Assembly (NCBI GenBank): GCA_030838025.1
Contig: JAUTXM010000446.1
Span: 1-8,717, forward strand
Reading direction: 5' to 3'
DNA length: 8,717 bases
Source: Acidimicrobiaceae bacterium
GTDB lineage: Bacteria > Actinomycetota > Acidimicrobiia > Acidimicrobiales > Palsa-688
A program made the translations under genes and the position numbers. Below the pieces are notes generated by a model. That model ran no database searches, was not told the origin of the DNA, and worked only from the letters and a program-made list of their open reading frames with translations. Below, in pieces: positions 1-6,482 of this stretch. How positions within the stretch are numbered: position 1 is the first letter of the stretch; each line of letters begins with the position of its first letter.

Positions 1-1057
1 CGGCGCCGGCCAGTCGGGCGAAGTTGGTGGCGCACGCCTCAGCCAAGCCGCCCGCCGCACCGGCGCCACCCGCGGCACCCGCCGACTCCGCACCCGCACC
101 TGCCGGCAGGTCGACCAGCGTCGGCACGGCGCCCAACCGCACCGCGGGATCGACGAAACCGGCCGGCCTGAGGAGCGACAGCCACGTCTCGGGGTGGATC
201 GGGCGGCCCTCGGCCAGGTCGACCGCGACCGGGGGGCCGCTGCGCAACCACGCCGCGGGGTGAGCGGAGAGGATCACAAGCGTCCCACCGGGCATCAGCT
301 TCGATGCCGCCAGGGCCACCAACTCCCGCAGCAACGCCACGCTGATCGTCTCGACGCAGCCCGAGAGCACCACGGCCCCCAGCGACGCGGCCGGCAACAC
401 AGCGAGGTGCGACGTCACGCCCACCGCCCGCACGTCGGGCACCACGTCCGACGCCGCCAGGGCCGCCTCTTCGTCCGGCTCGACGCCGTAGGCATCGAAG
501 CCTTCATCCAACAACCGCCGCACGAGTCGTCCGTCGCCCGCGTGGGCGTGGAGCACGCGACCCGCCTGATCGGCGACGGCAACGAGCACGAAGTCGTCCC
601 AGGCGTCGGTCGCGGCAGCACTCCACCGCGACGGTGACAGCTGCGCCGCACCGCGCCATGCGGCATCGCCCGTCAGCTGGCCTCGTTCGATTTCGTCGAC
701 CCGTTCTCCGAGCAGCCGCAGCGCCCGGGCCAGGGCCTGGAACAGGCCCGACGCCTGGGTGGCCACGTGGCGCACATAGAAGGCGGTGGCCTTGGCCACC
801 GCGACCTTCATCTGCGCCGCCCCCGGATATGCCGAAACCGTCGGCGGCCGGATGTCGATGACCGCCGATCGCTCGATCTTGGCGACGATGCTGTCGAAGT
901 CGGCGTTGATGGCGTCCACCGGGGCGAACTGGGCGAAGGTCCGGTCCAGCTCCCGCTCGAAGTCGGCCGGGAGGTCACCCGATGCCCGGCGCCGCTCGAC
1001 CTCCTCGTTGATCTCGGCCAGGACCCGGCTCAAGTCGAGGGGCGAGGCGTCACTCAT
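1..1057 (-). CDS. SAM-dependent methyltransferase-like protein of a polysaccharide export operon (3' end beyond window)
   Basis: The frame is open from ATG at 1057 to the left window edge (352 residues seen, no stop). The ATG overlaps the stop of the ABC ATPase gene as ATGA, and a GAGGGAG Shine-Dalgarno (1062-1068) fits this start. Residues 1-125 are mostly helical and charged, including a likely long amphipathic helix at about 92-125 (FYVRHVATQ onward). A Rossmann-type methyltransferase domain follows at about 150-315: motif I region at 168-177, an acidic strand-2 end (YGVEPDEE, 190-197), a strand-4 region (SLGAVVLSGCVET, 225-237) and a motif resembling post-II (LMPGGTLVI, 254-262). Motif I is degenerate: it reads LHAHAGDG, with His170 and His172 where the family usually has Asp/Glu and the first Gly. 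An Ala/Gly run occupies 318-337. Context suggests modification of an exported glycan, in the manner of WbdD-type terminators, but substrate and activity are inferred. A non-catalytic methyltransferase fold is possible. Confidence 0.72.
   Translation of the reverse strand, partial: MSDASPLDLSRVLAEINEEVERRRASGDLPADFERELDRTFAQFAPVDAINADFDSIVAKIERSAVIDIRPPTVSAYPGAAQMKVAVAKATAFYVRHVATQASGLFQALARALRLLGERVDEIERGQLTGDAAWRGAAQLSPSRWSAAATDAWDDFVLVAVADQAGRVLHAHAGDGRLVRRLLDEGFDAYGVEPDEEAALAASDVVPDVRAVGVTSHLAVLPAASLGAVVLSGCVETISVALLRELVALAASKLMPGGTLVILSAHPAAWLRSGPPVAVDLAEGRPIHPETWLSLLRPAGFVDPAVRLGAVPTLVDLPAGAGAESAGAAGGAGAAGGLAEACATNFARLAGA
47..106 (-). repeat. Ala/Gly low-complexity segment within the methyltransferase-like gene
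   Basis: About 20 residues (318-337 of the protein) consist almost only of Ala and Gly with one Glu and one Ser, encoded by GCG/GCC/GGT/GGC codons. It follows the apparent core of the methyltransferase domain and precedes a segment with normal composition (LAEACATNFARL). It is probably a flexible linker or a lineage-specific expansion by slippage. No function is implied. Confidence 0.6.
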
Positions 1058-2367
1058 GCCACTCCCTCGGCTCCGGGCTCCTCGGCCCCTGGCTCCTCGC
1101 GCCGGACCTTCACTTCGACCTGCAACTCGAGCACGCCCGCCGAACGCGACCGGCTCATGACCTCGAAGCTGTCGCGTTGCTCCCGCCAGTCGTACACCGT
1201 CCCCTCGTCGCGGCTGTGGATCCCGATTGTGACCGGATAGGTGCCGTCGAGGAGGGGCAGGGACGCGATGTTGAAGCTGATCTCGCCCGCTCCGTTGACC
1301 ACGCCGAGAGACACGCCCATGGTCTCGGTGTTCCAACCGAACAGCAGCCGGCCCTCCATGTCGTAGACGGCCACGCCCACGACCAGGTCAGTGATGGGAC
1401 GCGAGGCCTGGTACGCGATGTTGATGGCGAGCGGTTCGCCGGAGACGACATAGGGCCGCTCGCCGCATTCGGGATAGTCGAACTTGACCGACACGATCCG
1501 CACCTGGAGGTTTCGTTTCGCCTCCTGGCTGAAGACGTTGACTCGCTCGTCTGCCTGGGGAGCGCCTTGGTCCGCCGCCTCTTCGCCCTCCACCGCTTCG
1601 GTCAGGCCCAGCCGCTGCGCCTCGGCGTATTCCTGCCGCTGCAGGAGGTGCTCCCGGTAGGTGCGAATCGCCGGTCCCGGAGCGTCGCACGCCACCATCT
1701 CGCCCCGGTCGAGCACCACGGCGCGGTCGCAGATCTGGCGCACCTGGTCCACCGAGTGGGTGACGAACACGATGGTGCGCCCCTCCCGCTGGAACAGGCG
1801 GATCCGATCGATGCACTTCCGCTGGAACAGCTCGTCGCCGACCGCCAGCACCTCGTCGATCAGGAGCACGTCGGGCTCCATGTTGACCGCCACGGCAAAA
1901 CCCAGCCTGACGTACATGCCCGACGAGTAGTACTTGACCTGCTGGTCGATGTGGGGCTCGAGCTCTGCGAAGGCGACGATGTCGTCGAACTTGCGCTGCA
2001 CCTCGCGCCGGCTCACGCCGAGCAGCGACGCGTTGAGAAACACATTTTCCCGACCGCTCAGATCGGGGTGGAACCCGGCGCCGAGTTCCAGCAGGGCGGC
2101 CATGCGACCGCGAATGCGGATCTCACCGAGCGTGGGTTGCAAGATGCCGGCAACACACTTGAGGAGCGTCGACTTTCCCGAGCCGTTGTGACCGAGCAGA
2201 CCCACCGTCTCACCGGGCTGCACCACGATGTCGATGTCGCGCAGCGCCCAGAAATCCTCGTAAGGGATCTTCCCAAAATGAATCAGCCGCTCCTTCAACG
2301 ACGTGAACTTCTCATTGAACAGGCGGAATCTCTTGGAGACCCCGACGATCTCCACTGCGGGAGCCAT
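1054..2367 (-). CDS. wzt: ABC transporter ATPase, Wzt type, with C-terminal carbohydrate-binding domain
   Basis: This 437-residue protein is the ATPase of an ABC-2 polysaccharide exporter and works with the permease encoded just upstream. The nucleotide-binding domain (about 1-240) has Walker A GHNGSGKST (59-67), the Wzt-typical LELGAGFHPDLSGREN stretch (94-109), signature YSSGM (147-151), Walker B VLLIDE (167-172), D-loop AVGD (175-178) and switch His204. An acidic linker (about 241-280) leads to a beta-rich domain at about 284-422 resembling the Wzt C-terminal carbohydrate-binding module (GEPLAINIAY; SLPLLDGTYPVTIGI; VYDWREQRDSFEV). In O8/O9a-type O-antigen systems that module recognises the finished glycan, including its terminal cap. 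The ATG lies 3 nt after the permease stop, with GAGGA at 2378-2382 as ribosome binding site. Its stop overlaps the next start as ATGA. Teichoic-acid-type export (TagH) is the alternative, but the C-terminal domain favours a Wzt-like glycan exporter. Confidence 0.93.
   Translation of the reverse strand: MAPAVEIVGVSKRFRLFNEKFTSLKERLIHFGKIPYEDFWALRDIDIVVQPGETVGLLGHNGSGKSTLLKCVAGILQPTLGEIRIRGRMAALLELGAGFHPDLSGRENVFLNASLLGVSRREVQRKFDDIVAFAELEPHIDQQVKYYSSGMYVRLGFAVAVNMEPDVLLIDEVLAVGDELFQRKCIDRIRLFQREGRTIVFVTHSVDQVRQICDRAVVLDRGEMVACDAPGPAIRTYREHLLQRQEYAEAQRLGLTEAVEGEEAADQGAPQADERVNVFSQEAKRNLQVRIVSVKFDYPECGERPYVVSGEPLAINIAYQASRPITDLVVGVAVYDMEGRLLFGWNTETMGVSLGVVNGAGEISFNIASLPLLDGTYPVTIGIHSRDEGTVYDWREQRDSFEVMSRSRSAGVLELQVEVKVRREEPGAEEPGAEGVA
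1069..1098 (-). repeat. Two-unit 15-nt tandem repeat at the 3' end of wzt
   Basis: Units 1084-1098 and 1069-1083 differ at two positions and encode EEPGA twice (residues 424-433). A partial third copy (GAG at 1066-1068) continues into the GAGGGAG that serves as the ribosome binding site of the downstream methyltransferase gene. The repeat seems to have arisen by slippage in a region that also works as a translation signal. Confidence 0.7.
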
Positions 2368-2370
2368 CGG

Positions 2371-3354
2371 TCAGAGATCCTCGGCGAAGTTGCCCTCGAG
2401 CCGTCCGAAAACCCGCAGTGCCACGGCCAGCAGCACGAACGAGAACCCGATGACGGCAAGCAACTGCCAGAGGTACCACCACTGGCCGGCGTGGTCGGGC
2501 AGGACGTGCACGACCTTCCCGTCGGTGCCCACGGGCGATGTCTGGCCGTAGATGGCCCGCTGGAAGGTGAGGACGATCGGTGTCACGGGATTGAGTCGCC
2601 AGGCAATGAACGCCGCGTGTTTGAACCCACTGGCCGGAACCACCTTGCCCGCGACCACCTTGGAGATCACGTTGTCCCTGACCAGGCGGTACTGGTAGAC
2701 GATCGGCGTGGCCCAGAACCACACCTGCAGGCCGATCTCGACCAGGTGCTGGACGTCTCTTAGCTTCACGTTGACCGCTGCCAGCAGCACGCCGAGGGCG
2801 AGGCTGAGCATGAGCAGCGCCAGCAACGCCGGTATGAGCAGCGGGAGGTAGGCGTAGGCCGGTTGGCGCTTGAAAATGACCAGGAACACCAGCAGCACGA
2901 TGAGTTGCAGGAAGAAGTGGACCAACGCCGCCAGCACGGCCGCGAAGGACAGGATTTCTCTCGGGAATGCCACCTTCTTGACGATCGGCGCGTTGGCGAC
3001 GATCGACACGGTCGCCTGGGGGACGGCCACGGAGAACAGGTTCCAGACCAATATCCCCGAGATCAGGTAGATGGCGAAGAACGGAATCCCGTTGCGCAGC
3101 ACGAGCTGGAATACCACGTAGAAGACCAACAGCGACGTGGCCGGATTCAGGAATGACCAGAGGAAGCCCAGGACACTGTTCTTGTATTTGACCTTGAGTT
3201 CCTTGCGGGTCAGCCCGATCAGGCACTCGCGAAACAGCCAGATGTTGCGCAGCCGCTGGGCCAGGCTGACCCGGGCAGAGACAACCCGAACCGGAGGTTG
3301 GGGACGCTCCTCGCGGTCCGAGGTGGTGTCGCCGCTGGGGCCAGAGATCGTCAT
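2371..3354 (-). CDS. wzm: ABC-2 type polysaccharide export permease, Wzm type
   Basis: With the start used here the protein has 327 residues and is the membrane channel partner of the ATPase that follows 3 nt downstream. The N-terminal signature of the family is clear: an amphipathic interface helix and LTRKELKVKYKNSVLGFLW at 48-66. About six hydrophobic segments follow (about 62-85, 93-112, 136-160, 167-192, 205-220, 292-312). The conserved stretches RDVQHLVEIG (199-208), FWATPIVY (213-220) and NPVTPIV (255-261) match Wzm/TagG/RfbA permeases. I chose the ATG at 3354 because the residues after it resemble the usual unstructured N terminus. A GTG at 3399 would add 15 residues of low-complexity sequence and is not excluded. 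Neither start has a convincing Shine-Dalgarno. The exported polymer cannot be read from the sequence. Confidence 0.92.
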   Translation of the reverse strand: MTISGPSGDTTSDREERPQPPVRVVSARVSLAQRLRNIWLFRECLIGLTRKELKVKYKNSVLGFLWSFLNPATSLLVFYVVFQLVLRNGIPFFAIYLISGILVWNLFSVAVPQATVSIVANAPIVKKVAFPREILSFAAVLAALVHFFLQLIVLLVFLVIFKRQPAYAYLPLLIPALLALLMLSLALGVLLAAVNVKLRDVQHLVEIGLQVWFWATPIVYQYRLVRDNVISKVVAGKVVPASGFKHAAFIAWRLNPVTPIVLTFQRAIYGQTSPVGTDGKVVHVLPDHAGQWWYLWQLLAVIGFSFVLLAVALRVFGRLEGNFAEDL

Positions 3355-3402
3355 GAGAGGCGCGTCACCGGGCCGGGCCGCGGCCGCGCAGCCGCGCACC
3401 TG

Positions 3403-3425
3403 GACTCACGGAACGACTCACACTA
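3403..3425 (-). promoter_or_regulatory. Candidate wzm operon promoter with a 12-nt-period direct repeat
   Basis: On the minus strand a TAGTGT (3425-3420) fits the actinobacterial TAnnnT -10 pattern and would start RNA near 3413, leaving about 59 nt before the ATG at 3354. No good -35 box is seen. The heptamer GTGAGTC occurs twice, at 3421-3415 and 3409-3403, with a 12-nt period, the first copy overlapping the -10. This arrangement resembles a tandem operator for a DNA-binding regulator, but a chance repeat is possible. Confidence 0.3.
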
Positions 3426-3435
3426 GTGCAGGCCG

Positions 3436-3463
3436 CGGTCGGCCAGCTGGCCCAGGTTGACCG
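3436..3463 (-). terminator. Possible hairpin downstream of the tRNA
   Basis: Just after the tRNA 3' end the minus strand can fold as CGGTC/GACCG (3463-3459 with 3440-3436) around GGCC-AGCT-GGCC (3452-3441), with a 6-nt bulge on one side. There is no U tract after it, so it may be a processing structure or a U-less terminator, or have no role. Confidence 0.25.
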
Positions 3464-3467
3464 GGAC

Positions 3468-3554
3468 TGGTGCACCAGGTGGGACTCGAACCCACAAGAG
3501 CGTGAGCTCACAGGATCCTAAGTCCTGCGCGTCTGCCAGTTTCGCCACTGGTGC
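3468..3554 (-). tRNA. tRNA-Leu (anticodon UAG)
   Basis: The 87-nt gene folds as a class II tRNA. The acceptor stem is GCACCAG/CTGGTGC, followed by discriminator A and a genomically encoded CCA (3470-3468). The anticodon stem CAGGA/TCCTG encloses loop CTTAGGA, giving anticodon TAG, which reads CUA and possibly other CUN codons. A long variable arm (GAGC-TCAC-GCTC) and T arm GTGGG-TTCGAGT-CCCAC complete the leucine-type structure. It starts 41 nt after the stop of the DUF1906 gene. A TAACCT at 3585-3580 could be its -10 box, but no -35 is obvious, so read-through from upstream is possible. Confidence 0.97.
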
Positions 3555-3595
3555 GGGGGCAAAACACCGTGCTCGCCTCAGGTTAGTAGGAGCGC

Positions 3596-5284
3596 TCAAC
3601 CGAAGGACCGCTGCCACACATTCCCGTCGGCGCCCACCACGAACGCGTCCAGCCGTGACCCGGCGCTCCCGACGGCCGCGGGTGCCGTGGCCAGGCTCCC
3701 CCCGAGGCTGTCCTGGTGCCAACCGGAGCTGAGGAACAAATGCGCCAACGGGTTGCCGGGGTCGGCACCCGACGCCAGGAACAGGTCCAGGCGCCCCGCG
3801 GCCCACGATGCCGCCGCCGGACCGGACGCGAAGTGGCCCTTGACCTCCTGGAACCACCCGCTCCAACGTTGACCGTTCCACCACTGGTGCCACAGTTGGT
3901 TGCTGAACGACAGGACGAACAGGTCGATCCGGTTGGGCCCCCACGACACCGCCGCGGGGTCGAGGACGGCGAAGCCGCCCAGGCTGTCCCACGGCCGCCA
4001 TTGGCCCTGGTACCACTTGTGCCACAGGGCGCTGTCGGTCCCGACCGCCACCACGTCGAGGCGCCCCGAGGTCCACGACGCCACCGACGGCGACGAGGTG
4101 AGGCTCCCGCCCAGGGACTCCCACGAGGCCCATTGGGCGCCGTCCCACCAGGTGTGCCACAAGGCGGTGTCGGCACCCCGGCCGAACACGTCGATGCGAT
4201 TGGGCGCCCACGACACGGCCGCGGGAGTGCACGTCAACCCGCCCGGAGGCCTCCCGAGGCTCTCCCAGCCGCTGAAGCCCGTACCACCGTCACCGGACCA
4301 GCGATGCCACAGCGCCGCGTCCCGGCCGGTGACGAACAGGTCGAGGCGGCCGCGGCTCCACGACGCCACCGCGGGCGCGCTGGCGATGCCGACCGGCGGC
4401 GCGGGAGCGATCGGATTCCATGCCGACCAACCGGCCGGTGCGGGCGTGGCGGGCGGCGACCCTCCCGCCACCAGGCCGCTGGCGCAGCCCTGACCGGGCC
4501 CCACGACCGCCCCGCCGTCGTAGTCGCGGTCGATCGTGATCGTCACCCCGCCGTGGGTCTCGGCCACGTTGGCCTGGTATTGGTGCAGCCGTTGCGACCC
4601 GCTCCAGAGCGTGTCGGGGAAGGCCGAGTCGCCGAACAGGTTGGTCTTGCCGTTCCAGTTGGCGAACCAGATGTCGTCGGGCCGGTTCGGATACGGCGTC
4701 ACCGCCTGGTCGTGGATGGTCGAGCTGCTGCTGCCGTACACCCCGGCCACGAAACCCTGGACGTGGAGCTCGGCCACCCAGGAGTTCAGGAATGCCTGCA
4801 CGGTCGCCACGCACGCGGAATCGCTTCCGTATCCCTCCATGTCGAAGTAGATCGGGGATCCGTTGACCAACCCGAAGAACCGGGCCCGGGTCGCGGCATC
4901 GTCGGCCGACAGCGCGCCCTGGGTGGCCGCCTGCGACGGATCGATCAGCGACAGCCCGGCTTGGGAGACACACGGCGCCTGCAGCCCGACATACAGCGGC
5001 ACCAGGTTCCACCCCTGGCCCTCGACGGTGGTCACCCACGAGGCCGAAAGGTTCCCGTCACCGCAGGCGCGGTCGGCGCCGCCGATGTAGATCCCGAGGC
5101 TGCGATACGACGATGACAGCCAGGCCGACATGGTGCTCGTCGACGGCGCGGCACAGGTGTCGAACCCCGAACCGGTGTAGATCGTCGCCGCCTGGGCGCG
5201 CCGAGCGCTCATCGAAAAGCCCACCAGCGCCAGCACCAGGACCGCGACGACGGCCCCGACCCGACCCCGGGCGCGTGCCCTCAC
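3596..5284 (-). CDS. Secreted DUF1906 glycoside-hydrolase-like protein with C-terminal PLL-like/DUF346 beta-propeller
   Basis: The product has 562 residues. A Sec signal peptide (1-32, cleavage at AQA-A) precedes a DUF1906 domain at about 37-260: GFDTC (40-44), SLGIYIGG (62-69), IYFDMEGY (145-152), a WFANWNG stretch (206-212), and HQYQANV followed by the acidic IDRDYDGG end (251-258). The D148-x-E150 pair resembles the acidic active-site pair of GH25-type lysozymes, to which DUF1906 is structurally related. A Pro/Gly linker (about 261-283) leads to six tandem repeats (about 302-562) with a core like SWxxxRLDxFVxGxDxALWHxWW...W.SLGG, typical of PLL-like fucose lectins and DUF346 repeats. GWSAWNPIA (285-293) probably supplies the missing strand of the last blade. 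Blade 5 (489-530) is divergent and lacks the LWH motif. The GTG start overlaps the lipoprotein stop as GTGA and has GAAAGG at 5292-5297. A cell-wall glycan role is likely; substrate and catalysis are unproven. Confidence 0.88.
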   Translation of the reverse strand: MRARARGRVGAVVAVLVLALVGFSMSARRAQAATIYTGSGFDTCAAPSTSTMSAWLSSSYRSLGIYIGGADRACGDGNLSASWVTTVEGQGWNLVPLYVGLQAPCVSQAGLSLIDPSQAATQGALSADDAATRARFFGLVNGSPIYFDMEGYGSDSACVATVQAFLNSWVAELHVQGFVAGVYGSSSSTIHDQAVTPYPNRPDDIWFANWNGKTNLFGDSAFPDTLWSGSQRLHQYQANVAETHGGVTITIDRDYDGGAVVGPGQGCASGLVAGGSPPATPAPAGWSAWNPIAPAPPVGIASAPAVASWSRGRLDLFVTGRDAALWHRWSGDGGTGFSGWESLGRPPGGLTCTPAAVSWAPNRIDVFGRGADTALWHTWWDGAQWASWESLGGSLTSSPSVASWTSGRLDVVAVGTDSALWHKWYQGQWRPWDSLGGFAVLDPAAVSWGPNRIDLFVLSFSNQLWHQWWNGQRWSGWFQEVKGHFASGPAAASWAAGRLDLFLASGADPGNPLAHLFLSSGWHQDSLGGSLATAPAAVGSAGSRLDAFVVGADGNVWQRSFG

Positions 5285-5808
5285 GAACCAGCCTTTCGGA
5301 CGCTGGCGACGATCTGCTGCGCCAGTGGCTGGTCGGCGCCGTAGGTGACCCGCAGCACCACACCGAGGCCCGGGAAGGTCGCCACGATGCTGTGGTTGGC
5401 CGCTCCTCCCGGCTCGAAGGCCACGGCCTGGCCGTGAATGTCACCCGAGGGGCCGGAGGGGCCAGAGGGCAGCACCCGGGCTTGGGCGTAGGAATCATTG
5501 GCCTCGATCTGGACCGCTTCGGTCTTGCCCAGGGCCCGGGCGGGACAGGCGGCATCGGCGGCCTGGTGGCCCCGATACACCGCGTGGAGGTCGAAACGGG
5601 CGCAACGGTGCGGCGCCGCGGTCAGGTCGTAGACCGGCCAGGCCGCGGGGACGTCGAAGCTTGCCACCCCGAACGTCACGGTTTGGGTCCCGCCGGCCGT
5701 GGCCGGCGTCGTGGTCCCGGTGTCCAGCGTGGTGGACCGACGGGGCCCGCAGGCGCCGACCAGGACGACGAGTACACCGCCGAGGGCGGCCCATTTGCGA
5801 GCAGACAC
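5281..5808 (-). CDS. Small predicted lipoprotein coupled to the DUF1906 gene
   Basis: With a GTG start at 5808 the product has 175 residues: a short basic N terminus (SARKW), a hydrophobic core and a lipobox VGAC with lipidated Cys20, so export and membrane anchoring are expected. A Thr-rich linker (about 26-46) precedes a compact domain with the stretch FDVPAAWPVYDL (51-62), CARFDLHAVY (69-78), two cysteines (69 and 88) that may pair, a GPSGPSG run (116-122) and a C-terminal LRVTYGADQPLAQQIVASVR (152-171). I recognise this VPxxWPVYDL...CxRFDxHAVYxG pattern from the N-terminal part of some actinobacterial DUF1906 proteins, which would explain the 4-nt overlap with that gene here. This is from memory. 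A GTG at 5832 is an alternative start but lies within a stem-loop. No clear Shine-Dalgarno supports either start. The function is unknown. Confidence 0.75.
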   Translation of the reverse strand: MSARKWAALGGVLVVLVGACGPRRSTTLDTGTTTPATAGGTQTVTFGVASFDVPAAWPVYDLTAAPHRCARFDLHAVYRGHQAADAACPARALGKTEAVQIEANDSYAQARVLPSGPSGPSGDIHGQAVAFEPGGAANHSIVATFPGLGVVLRVTYGADQPLAQQIVASVRKAGS

Positions 5809-5828
5809 CCGGACTTGTCTAGTCGGTG

Positions 5829-5847
5829 GCACGGTTGCGCACCGTGC
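5829..5847 (-). terminator. Stem-loop after clpP
   Basis: A perfect 7-bp stem, GCACGGT/ACCGTGC with a 5-nt loop, begins 14 nt after the clpP stop codon. It has no U tract. It may be a U-less terminator of the type proposed in actinobacteria, or an mRNA 3'-end stabiliser. It lies upstream of the lipoprotein start at 5808. Confidence 0.45.
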
Positions 5848-5861
5848 AGGGAGCCTGGGGG

Positions 5862-6476
5862 TCAGACCGGCGCAGGCTCGGTGACATCGGCGGCCCGCTC
5901 GATTACGGCGTCGATGATCCCGTAGTCCCGGGCCTCCTCGGCGGTGAACCACCGGTCCCGGTCACTGTCGGCGTGGATCCGGTCCACCGTCTGGCCGGTG
6001 TGGAAGGCGATCCGCTCCGCCATCATCTTCTTGAGGTACATGATCTGCTCGGCCTGGATGGCGATGTCGGCGGCCTGGCCCTGCATCTGGCCCGACGGCT
6101 GGTGCATCAGGATCCGGGAGTGGGGCAGGGCGAAGCGCTTGCCCGGCTCGCCGGCGCACAGCAGGAACTGGCCCATCGACGCCGCCAGGCCCATGCACAC
6201 CGTCGAGATGTGGCAGGGCACGAACTGCATGGTGTCGTAGATCGCCAATCCCGACGTCACCGACCCCCCCGGGGAGTTGATGTACAGCGAGATGTCGCGA
6301 TCGGCGTCCTCGGCCGCCAGGAGCAGCAGCTGGGCGCAGATCAGGTTGGCCGAAGAGTCGTCCACCTGGGTGCCCAGGAACACGATCCGTTCCTTCAGCA
6401 GACGGGCGTAGATGTCGCCGGCCCGGTCGCCGCTTTGCAGCTGTGACGTGGTGAAAGGGAGGGTCAGTTCGGCCAT
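5862..6476 (-). CDS. clpP: ATP-dependent Clp protease proteolytic subunit
   Basis: The 204-residue product is a full-length ClpP serine peptidase that forms barrel complexes with Clp ATPases (ClpX or ClpC) to degrade cytosolic proteins. The catalytic triad is intact: Ser100 in GLAASMGQ, His125 in LMHQPSG and Asp174 in DRDRWFTAEEA. The substrate-binding SPGGSVTSGLAIYD (68-81) and the handle-helix region are typical. The start at 6476 gives MAELTLPF; the frame stays open further upstream into the flippase gene, but that extension has no ClpP similarity and reads an overlapping frame. Many actinobacteria carry two adjacent clpP genes; here only one is present and no clpX or tig is next to it. 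The gene is bounded by an upstream terminator and a downstream stem-loop, so it is probably monocistronic. Confidence 0.97.
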   Translation of the reverse strand: MAELTLPFTTSQLQSGDRAGDIYARLLKERIVFLGTQVDDSSANLICAQLLLLAAEDADRDISLYINSPGGSVTSGLAIYDTMQFVPCHISTVCMGLAASMGQFLLCAGEPGKRFALPHSRILMHQPSGQMQGQAADIAIQAEQIMYLKKMMAERIAFHTGQTVDRIHADSDRDRWFTAEEARDYGIIDAVIERAADVTEPAPV

Positions 6477-6482
6477 GCGCCG

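Noticed and set aside
1177..2763. A 528-codon open frame on the plus strand opposite wzt and wzm
   Set aside because: It lies opposite two well-supported ABC transporter genes; its composition (rich in His, Asp, Arg, Val) is the usual antisense shadow of GC-rich codons, and no family motif is visible.
2312..3226. A 304-codon minus-strand frame overlapping wzm
   Set aside because: Alternative-frame shadow, rich in Arg/Gly/Pro, inside a gene with clear permease signatures.
3423..4232. A 269-codon minus-strand frame reading through the tRNA into the DUF1906 gene
   Set aside because: It translates the tRNA-Leu and an alternative frame of the propeller; Arg/Gly/Pro-rich and without motifs.
3716..5116. 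A 466-codon plus-strand frame opposite the DUF1906 gene
   Set aside because: Arg/Pro/Gly/His-rich antisense shadow without recognisable domains; the minus-strand protein has clear signal peptide, domain and repeat structure.
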